The notes under the pieces: model-generated
The model's input: the letters and a program-made list of their open reading frames with translations, nothing else
What the model was told of the DNA's origin: nothing
Databases searched by the model: none
Shown here: positions 13,290-18,672 of the stretch, one piece after another
Layout of the letters: every line of letters starts with the position of its first letter
Position numbering within the stretch: position 1 is the stretch's first letter
Translations under genes and position numbers: made by a program
DNA from: Clostridiales bacterium
GTDB taxonomy: Bacteria; Bacillota; Clostridia; Christensenellales; Aristaeellaceae
Length of the DNA: 18,672 bases
Direction of reading: 5' to 3'
Assembly (NCBI GenBank): GCA_004555535.1
Contig: SFHU01000079.1
Coordinates: 1 to 18,672 of the forward strand

Positions 13290-14009
13290 TCAGGCGCTCT
13301 CGCGGATCACGCGCAGGCAGGCCTGTGTCACCTCGTCCGTCGTCCCGCACAGGCAGTCCGCCCCGGCGAGCTCCTCCCGCGTGCCCAGCCCGTAGGTCAC
13401 GCCGACGGCATAGGCCCCGGCCAGCCGGGCGTTCTCGATGTCCGTCACGCGGTCGCCCACGACGATGACGCGCCGCGCGTCCAGCTCCCGCGCCCACATG
13501 CCGATGCGCTGCGCCTTCGTGACGCCGCTGACATAGCCGCTGTGCAGCGCAATATACGGCGCGATGGCGAATTCCGCGATATTCGCCTCGCAGTAGCTGG
13601 TCGTGCCGTTGGTCAGTATCGAGAGCACGGCGTGCGGCGCCAGGGCCGCGAGCATCTGCGCCGTGCCCGGGAACATCCTGCCCGCGCTGCGCACCAGCTC
13701 CACGTCCGTCTCGTCGAGCAGCCTGTTGTACAGCGGCCGCCTGTCCGGCCCGATGCCCATGACGCGGCAGACCTCGTCGGCGTCCGGTCCATTGAAGGAA
13801 TCGGCCAGCTCGTCCGAGATCTCGCCAAAGCCCATCAGCGCGAAGACACGCTTGAAGCTGATACGTGCCAGCTCCTGGCTGTCGGCAATCGTGCCGTCCA
13901 GGTCAAAGACGATCAGCACAGGCCGCTGCGTCTGTCCCGGGACCATCTGCGCGGCGCGGACGGCATCCATCCCGCCGGGGTTCATCTCTCCAGTCTGCTT
14001 CATCGGCAT
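13290..14009 (-). CDS. HAD-superfamily phosphatase (Gph-like)
   Basis: 239 residues. The HAD motifs are V-F-D-L-D-G-T at 34-40 (Asp36 nucleophile), a helical cap with FALMGFGEISDELADSFNGPD, L-T-N-G-T as motif II, T-K-A-Q-R as motif III and V-V-G-D-R-V-T-D-I as motif IV. The ending V-G-V-T-Y-G-L-G-T-R-E-E-L is shared with the HAD half of the HAD-Tmk protein, so the two are related. Substrate unknown; phosphoglycolate, a sugar phosphate or a nucleotide are all possible. The start overlaps the fbp stop as TAATG. ATG 14003 is equally possible, since the first 30 residues are not part of the fold. Confidence 0.9.
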   Translation of the reverse strand: MPMKQTGEMNPGGMDAVRAAQMVPGQTQRPVLIVFDLDGTIADSQELARISFKRVFALMGFGEISDELADSFNGPDADEVCRVMGIGPDRRPLYNRLLDETDVELVRSAGRMFPGTAQMLAALAPHAVLSILTNGTTSYCEANIAEFAIAPYIALHSGYVSGVTKAQRIGMWARELDARRVIVVGDRVTDIENARLAGAYAVGVTYGLGTREELAGADCLCGTTDEVTQACLRVIRESA

Positions 14010-15979
14010 TATCCTCTCGCTTCCTTGATGACGCCGCTGCGGTAGGCCTCAATCAGCGCCATCAGATCATCTATGCGTTCGCGCAGGGCGGCACCGTCGT
14101 CCGTATCCGCGATCAGCAGGCGGCGCGGCATCTGCTTGACGAGGCTCTGCACGGAGTGAATGTCCTGCTCCGAGGAAATCGCGCTGGCCGTCGATTCAAA
14201 CGGCTGGTGCGCGACGAGGTTGAGCTCGTGTGAGGTGAAGATGAGCGTGTAGCCCGCGATGCCCGTCACGGGCTGATACGCGCGGGAGAGGCCGCCGTCG
14301 ATCACCAACAGCTTGCCGCCGGCTTTGATCGGACTCTCGCCCTTGGAGAGCTTGACCGGCACATGGCCGTTGATGATGAAGCCGCTGTCGCTCAGGTCAA
14401 ACTCGCGCAGGATGCGCAGCGCGGTCGCCTCGTCGTTCTGGTAGTCGTAATAGGCGTTCTTGACCTCAGCATGCGTCGCCTTGTCGGCGATAAAATAGCG
14501 CTCGAAGGTCGCCATCTTGCTCTTGCCAAAAAGCGGGGAATTCGGCCCGCTGCCCAGATACCAGAGGAAGTCCTGCCCCGTCTGGCGCTGCTTCTGTCCG
14601 AGCTTGGCGAAATATCCCTGCCGGGCGAGCTGGTCAGCCGCGTCGATGGCGGCGCGCCCGCTCAGGCTGCTCTTCGCGGAGACGGGAATCGGCGCGAACG
14701 AGCCGTCCTCCTCCATCGGGATGCAGCCGTGGTAGAGCAGATTGCCGTTGCAGCGCAGGTACATGCCGCCCGCGCTGTAGAGAAACTGCACGTGGCGCTG
14801 CAGCTTTTCGGAATGGGCAAACTCCAGCACGAGCCTGTCCATGACCTCGCGCTCCAGCGGCGTAAGCGCGTAAGGATCCGCGGGGTCGACCGTCGGGAAG
14901 CTGCACGAGCGCAGCGGATAGACCGTCCCGTCGACCTCGACCGTTTTGTTTTCAAAGTCGATGCGGTGCAGCAGGCGCCGGCTCTCCATGCCGTATTCGG
15001 GATGGCGCTCCAGCAGCTGCCCCTCGAGCTTGAACTGCAGAATCGCGGCAGCCTTGTGCATCCGCGCGAGCTCCATCTCGTCGTCCTGAAGCTCCTCGCC
15101 GTTGTCCCGCGGGAGGAACGCCTCGCAGGGGTCGTCCCCGTAGCAGGTCATCGCCAGCGTCGAGAGCGGGCGCAGCGAGATACCGTAGCCGACCTCCAGC
15201 GTCTCCAGATTTCCGTACTTAACCGAGGTGACGATCACCTGCGCGATGCAGGCCTCCGAGAGCGCCGCCGCGCCCATCCAGGCGATGTCATGGTTGCCCC
15301 ACTGCACGTCGACCTGGTGGTAGTTTTCCAGCGCGTCCATGATCAGGTCGGCGCGCGGGCCGCGGTCGAAGATGTCGCCGATGATGTGCAGCCGGTCGAT
15401 GGCCAGCGCCTGAATGACGCGGCTGAGCGCGATGATCATCGCGTCGGCCTGCCCGGTCTCCAGAATCGACTGCATGACCTCGCGGTAGTAGCCCTCCTTG
15501 TCGGGCGTTCCGTCGCTGAGCAGCAGCTCCTCGATCAGCGCGCCCATCTCCCTGGGCATCGCGTCGCGCACGCGCTTGCGCGTGTACTTGACCGAGCAGA
15601 CGCGGCAGACCTCCACCAGCCTGTAAATCGTCAGCCTGTACCATTCCTCGCAGACGACCTTCTGCTTCTTGAGCAGTGCGAGCTTCTCATCCGGATAGTA
15701 GATGAGCGTGGAAAGCATGTCGCGCTCGTGCGTGGAGAGGATGTCCTTGTACAGGTCGTTGATCTTGCGCTTGATGACGCCGCTCGCGTTGTGCAGGATA
15801 TGCAGGAACGCGGCATGCTCGCCGTGCAGGTCGGAGAGGAAGTGCTCCGTGCCCTTGGGCAGGTGCAGCACGGCGCGCAGATGCGCCACCTCCGCGGAGG
15901 CCTCCTGAATGGTCCTGTACTGCTTGCGCAGCAGGTTCAGATACCGGATATCCTGCGGGGAAAAGGGTTCTTCTCGCAT
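14009..15979 (-). CDS. fbp: Fructose-1,6-bisphosphatase class III
   Basis: Hydrolyses fructose 1,6-bisphosphate to fructose 6-phosphate in gluconeogenesis. 656 residues, the normal size for the Firmicutes class III enzyme (calcineurin-like metallophosphatase, Mn dependent). Diagnostic pieces are LPKGTEHFLSDLHGEHAAF (S-D-L-H-G at 49-53), G-D-I-F-D-R-G at 201-207, G-N-H-D at 228-231, INGHVPVKLSKGESP and VIDGGLSRAYQPVTGIAGYT near the end. ATG 15979 with GGAGG eight bases upstream starts the homologous sequence; the frame stays open upstream but that part is unlike the family. It ends overlapping the HAD phosphatase gene. The 269-base upstream region is filled with hairpins and shows no clear promoter to me. 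Confidence 0.96.
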   Translation of the reverse strand: MREEPFSPQDIRYLNLLRKQYRTIQEASAEVAHLRAVLHLPKGTEHFLSDLHGEHAAFLHILHNASGVIKRKINDLYKDILSTHERDMLSTLIYYPDEKLALLKKQKVVCEEWYRLTIYRLVEVCRVCSVKYTRKRVRDAMPREMGALIEELLLSDGTPDKEGYYREVMQSILETGQADAMIIALSRVIQALAIDRLHIIGDIFDRGPRADLIMDALENYHQVDVQWGNHDIAWMGAAALSEACIAQVIVTSVKYGNLETLEVGYGISLRPLSTLAMTCYGDDPCEAFLPRDNGEELQDDEMELARMHKAAAILQFKLEGQLLERHPEYGMESRRLLHRIDFENKTVEVDGTVYPLRSCSFPTVDPADPYALTPLEREVMDRLVLEFAHSEKLQRHVQFLYSAGGMYLRCNGNLLYHGCIPMEEDGSFAPIPVSAKSSLSGRAAIDAADQLARQGYFAKLGQKQRQTGQDFLWYLGSGPNSPLFGKSKMATFERYFIADKATHAEVKNAYYDYQNDEATALRILREFDLSDSGFIINGHVPVKLSKGESPIKAGGKLLVIDGGLSRAYQPVTGIAGYTLIFTSHELNLVAHQPFESTASAISSEQDIHSVQSLVKQMPRRLLIADTDDGAALRERIDDLMALIEAYRSGVIKEARG

Positions 15980-16040
15980 GCAACCAGCCTCCGTTTCAAC
16001 GATTGTTTTATCCGCCGGGCCGCTCATCCTGCTTTGCATC

Positions 16041-16245
16041 CAAAGCCTGGCTTTGCAAAATCCACCCCGTCCCAATCGTAGGATGCTTCGCATCCTGCTC
16101 TGAGACTACGGTTTTTGGTCTGAAGGGAACCGTTGGGCTGCCGCCCAAATCCGCTCAGGGGCGCTGCCCCTGAACCCCGCAAGGGGCTTAACCCCTTGAC
16201 CCTACTTCGCTTCGCGCAAATGCTCAGGCTTTTCGCTGCAAAGCC
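16041..16245 (-). repeat. Array of seven short hairpins between ridA and fbp
   Basis: This non-coding gap (15980-16248) holds inverted repeats nearly back to back: 16041-16055 (CAAAGCC/GGCTTTG, one-base loop), 16080-16096 (AGGATGC/GCATCCT), 16109-16132 (CGGTT/AACCG), 16133-16148 (TTGGGC/GCCCAA), 16156-16172 (CAGGGGC/GCCCCTG), 16181-16197 (AAGGGG/CCCCTT) and 16227-16245 (GGCTTT/AAAGCC). Stems are 5-7 pairs and mostly perfect. An alternative CCCC-GCAA-GGGG stem overlaps the sixth. No T run, reading frame or tRNA-like fold is seen. It resembles palindromic intergenic repeats of GC-rich Clostridia genomes. Confidence 0.8.
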
Positions 16246-16248
16246 GTC

Positions 16249-16635
16249 TCAGTCCCTCGCCCGGGCGATGCACTCGACCTCGATGGACAGGCCCATCGGG
16301 AGCTTCGATACCTCCACGCAGGTACGCGCCGGGAAATCCGGGCCGAAATACTGCGCGTAGAGCTTGTTGACCTCGCCGAATTCGCCGATATCGGTCAGGT
16401 ACACCGTCGTCTTGAGCACATCGTCAAGCGTCGCGCCCAGCTCGCCCAGCACGGTCTTGATGTTCTCAAACGCCTGCTTCGCCTGCGCGAGCGTGCCGCC
16501 CTCCACGGGCTTCTGCACGGCAGGATCGATGCCGATCATGCCGCTGAGGTAGATGATGCCGCCCGCGATGGTCGCGGTGGAATACGGGCCGACCGCCGCC
16601 GGGCCCTTCTGCGTCTTGAAGCAAACCTTGTCCAT
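16249..16635 (-). CDS. ridA: RidA family enamine/imine deaminase
   Basis: 128 residues, the full length of the family. RidA hydrolyses reactive enamine/imine intermediates released by PLP enzymes such as threonine dehydratase, protecting other PLP enzymes. Visible family features are VGPYSTATIAGGIIYLSGMIG, TLAQAKQAFENIKTVLGELG, VYLTDIGEFGEVNKLYAQYF, the carboxylate-binding arginine in P-A-R-T-C (Arg104) and IEVECIA with Glu119/Glu121. ATG 16635 behind AGGAGG is preferred to the upstream start at 16653. It lies 63 bases after the VanW gene. The hairpin array starts four bases after its stop. Confidence 0.96.
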   Translation of the reverse strand: MDKVCFKTQKGPAAVGPYSTATIAGGIIYLSGMIGIDPAVQKPVEGGTLAQAKQAFENIKTVLGELGATLDDVLKTTVYLTDIGEFGEVNKLYAQYFGPDFPARTCVEVSKLPMGLSIEVECIARARD

Positions 16636-16698
16636 ACCGTTTTTCCTCCTCAACTGTCCGTCCGCCCTCAGGCGGCCCGTTCTGCGCCCGTTCCGGGC

Positions 16699-18177
16699 TT
16701 ATCGCTCCGTCACGCCGACATAGACCGTCGGCGCAACCGGTTCATAGCTGTCCGTGCTGACGTTCTCCCGCTCCAGCTCATTGCCAAGCGCGTCGAGCGT
16801 CAGGCGCTCGACGGTCGCCGTATAGCCCGGCTCGCCCTCGCCGACCGGCACGCGCTCATCCGTATACGTCGCGTAGCGTCCCTCGCGGTCGCGGACGTAA
16901 ACGGGCTCCGTGGGGATCGCTGTCTCCTGCGCCTGCGTTTCAAGCGCATAGCGGACGGAGAGCGGCTCGCCGAAGAGCTGCACCTCGCAGACCGCCCCGT
17001 CGCCGTCCGAATAAACCCTTGCGCTCACGAACATGGGGCTGTCCGTCGGGTTGCCCAGCACGAGGTCAAGCCCCTGGTCGGAGACCGCCGCCTCCTGCCC
17101 CAGCTCGCAATAGTTCACCGGGACAGCCGCCGCGTGGCGCTCCTCCACCGTCAGGCCGCCCAGCAGGGCCGCGCGGTACAGCGCCGTGGAGAGCTGGCAG
17201 AGTCCTCCGCCCAGGCCCGTTGCGCCCGCGCCGTAGGCCGGCTCCTCCGCCTCCACATAGCCCGCCTCCGCCGTCCTCGAACCGGCGACGGCGTTGAAAG
17301 AGAGCGTCCCGCCCGCGTCGATGCGCGCGCCGCTGAGCAGCGCCGCCGCCTTCCTCATGTTCGTCAGGGAGGCCTCGTCCGTCGACACCGTCATCACCAC
17401 ACGCGTGCGCAGGCAGGAGGCTGCCTCCAGCTGCGAGCGCGTCACCTGCGGGGCAAGCCGCGTCTCGCCTGTCCTCGCCTCTCCTGGCTCAAGGGAGAGG
17501 ATCGACGCCTCAATCGCCTCGCGGAGCGGCGCCATGTCCAGCGACCAGCCGTCCTCCTCGTCGGTATAGCGGAAGGGCTCGCTGTTGCCCGGCGCAAAGG
17601 CGACCGTCGCGTTGACGGGGTCGCATTCCACCTGCGCGCGGATCTCCTCAAGCAGCGCGTCCGCCGCCTCCATCGAATACGCGAGCACGGGCGAGGCGAT
17701 CATCGGCTCCTCCTGAAGGCGGAGCATCGCGAGGAAGCGCGATACCATGCCGCCCTCCCGGCCCGCCTGCCAGAGCGCACCGAGCGTCTTCTCCGCATCC
17801 GCGTGCAGCGCGACGTCCTGCGCGGTCAGCGTCCAGCTTTGCGTCTTTCCCTTGATCGTGAACAACCAGCCGGCAATGGCCTCGCCGGTCAGCCTGGAAA
17901 GCGCCGCCTCGCCCTGGGCATAGCTCAGTCCCCCGAGCTGCTCGCCCAGCAGCGCCGTGCCCGGAAGGAACGCCTCCGCGTACGGCTGCGTGCTGGTATA
18001 GATGAAGACCGTTGCCGCGCCGATGAGCACCGCAATCAGCAGCACGACCAGCGACGCTGCCGCCGCACCGTTCATGCGCTTTTTGCGGGGCTTTTTCTTC
18101 TTTTTGGGCGGCTCCGGCTTCTTTTCGGGCCGCTGCCCTTTGGGCGGCACATAGCCCGCCCGCGTCAATGACGGCAT
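16699..18177 (-). CDS. VanW family cell-wall protein with G5 domain
   Basis: 492 residues. The start is a Pro/Lys-rich cytoplasmic segment (KKPEPPKKKKKPRKKR), followed by one membrane helix at 38-61, so the rest lies outside the cell. Residues about 65-230 form a YoaR-type putative peptidoglycan-binding domain (PG_binding_4). Residues 258-402 are the VanW domain, with G-T-L-S-F-N, G-L-G-G-G-L-C-Q-L-S-T at 321-331, YRAALLGGLTVEERH and GQEAAV. Residues about 408-488 look like a G5 domain (ending YVGVTER). VanW was named from vancomycin-resistance clusters, but this common chromosomal form has no shown resistance role, and no vanA/H/X genes are nearby. ATG 18177 has GAGGTG upstream and lies 12 bases after the PHP gene, so the two are probably co-transcribed. 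Confidence 0.93.
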   Translation of the reverse strand: MPSLTRAGYVPPKGQRPEKKPEPPKKKKKPRKKRMNGAAAASLVVLLIAVLIGAATVFIYTSTQPYAEAFLPGTALLGEQLGGLSYAQGEAALSRLTGEAIAGWLFTIKGKTQSWTLTAQDVALHADAEKTLGALWQAGREGGMVSRFLAMLRLQEEPMIASPVLAYSMEAADALLEEIRAQVECDPVNATVAFAPGNSEPFRYTDEEDGWSLDMAPLREAIEASILSLEPGEARTGETRLAPQVTRSQLEAASCLRTRVVMTVSTDEASLTNMRKAAALLSGARIDAGGTLSFNAVAGSRTAEAGYVEAEEPAYGAGATGLGGGLCQLSTALYRAALLGGLTVEERHAAAVPVNYCELGQEAAVSDQGLDLVLGNPTDSPMFVSARVYSDGDGAVCEVQLFGEPLSVRYALETQAQETAIPTEPVYVRDREGRYATYTDERVPVGEGEPGYTATVERLTLDALGNELERENVSTDSYEPVAPTVYVGVTER

Positions 18178-18189
18178 CGTTTCACCTCG

Positions 18190-18672
18190 TCAATCCTTTC
18201 CATAGCGCACAAGCAGCGCTCTCACGTCGCTCTCCGCATCCGTCCAGCGGTCAACCCCCTCGCCGATGCAGCTCTCGCGCACGGCCTCGCCGTGGAAATC
18301 GCTGCCGCCCGTCACGAGCATACCCTCCCGCCGGGCCAGGTGCAGCAGCATCACGACGTGGTTGTTCTGCGCGCTGGGATGATAGACCTCCAGCCCGTCG
18401 AGCCCCTGCCCCTTCCATTCGCGCACGATGGCGTCGAGCGCCATGTCGCCCAGCTTGAGCTGCATCGGGTGGGCGAGCACGGCGACGCCGCCCGCTCCGT
18501 GAATCAGCTCCACCGCCTGCGCAACGCGGACGTCCTCCCTGGGCACATAGCCGCACTTGCCGGGCACGAGAAAGCGGTCAAACGCATCGTTCATCGACGT
18601 GGCATGCCCGGCCTCCACCAGCGCCCGCGCCACATGCGGACGCCCGACGACGCCGCGCGCCAGCTCGCGCAC
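18190..18672 (-). CDS. PHP-domain phosphoesterase (TrpH/YciV-like), 5' end outside window
   Basis: C-terminal 160 residues of a PHP-family metal phosphoesterase; the frame is open to the window edge, so the first GTG seen is internal. Motifs: VVGRPHVARALVEAGH, AFDRFLVPGKCGYVPRE, ELIHGAGGVAVLAHP (metal-ligand His) and VTGGSDFHGEAV (Asp and His ligands), in the order of TrpH/YciV-like enzymes. Characterised members hydrolyse 3',5'-nucleoside bisphosphates such as pAp or short RNA from the 5' end. The N-terminal H-x-H motif lies beyond 18672. The stop is 12 bases before the VanW gene. Confidence 0.93.
   Translation of the reverse strand: MRELARGVVGRPHVARALVEAGHATSMNDAFDRFLVPGKCGYVPREDVRVAQAVELIHGAGGVAVLAHPMQLKLGDMALDAIVREWKGQGLDGLEVYHPSAQNNHVVMLLHLARREGMLVTGGSDFHGEAVRESCIGEGVDRWTDAESDVRALLVRYGKD

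Noticed and set aside
14363..16081. A 572-codon plus-strand open frame opposite fbp
   Set aside because: Fully antisense to class III fructose bisphosphatase; composition is Arg/Val/His-rich as expected for a reverse-frame shadow.
16699..18177. Vancomycin-resistance gene
   Set aside because: VanW-domain proteins with YoaR and G5 domains are common chromosomal wall proteins; no vanH, vanA/B or vanX is nearby.

Overview
The window looks like a metagenomic contig assembled from two unrelated genomes. Positions 1 to about 1,870-1,890 are Bacteroidota-like: the 5' part of a division transpeptidase (FtsI/PBP) gene preceded by the tail of a Bacteroidales-type FtsL, with frequent ATA codons. Everything to the right is a GC-rich Clostridia-like genome, probably a gut spore-former of the Christensenellales/Eubacteriales kind. 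This assignment rests on gene content and a bclA-like collagen gene, not on a database search. The switch falls inside one open reading frame (1715-2320): an RluB-type pseudouridine synthase N-terminus runs in frame into an FtsL C-terminus at a shared I-D-R-L-R-T-E stretch. The simplest reading is a chimeric join at microhomology, so gene order should not be read across it.

Almost all genes are on the minus strand, transcribed from right to left. From the right edge these are: a PHP-domain phosphoesterase (cut by the window), a VanW/G5 wall protein, RidA, an intergenic array of seven small hairpins, class III fructose-1,6-bisphosphatase, a HAD phosphatase, then a good sigma-A-type promoter driving an ACT-domain protein and its usual partner DUF711/UPF0210. 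Next come oligoendopeptidase F, a small acidic protein, a two-helix membrane protein, a HAD-thymidylate kinase fusion, the tRNA thiolase MnmA and a DUF5662 protein. A terminator follows, then a compact NlpC/P60-like hydrolase with a peptidoglycan-binding domain. Further left are a D-Ala-D-Ala carboxypeptidase and the truncated RluB. Many of these genes are spaced by 0-15 bases or overlap by a few bases, so several are probably co-transcribed.

The only plus-strand gene in the Clostridia part is a collagen-like protein (about 3644-4642). It has a very Cys-rich N-terminal domain, 39 Gly-X-Y triplets and a BclA-like C-terminal head. It is preceded by a sigma-K-like site and followed by a 13-bp terminator hairpin, as expected for a spore-surface (exosporium) filament protein. 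It is the most distinctive gene here. Other points worth attention are the HAD-Tmk fusion, the hairpin array, the missing usual catalytic Cys motif in the NlpC-like protein, and the chimeric junction itself. I see no CRISPR array, insertion sequence, rRNA or tRNA. I also see no defence or biosynthetic cluster that would count as a new multi-gene system.
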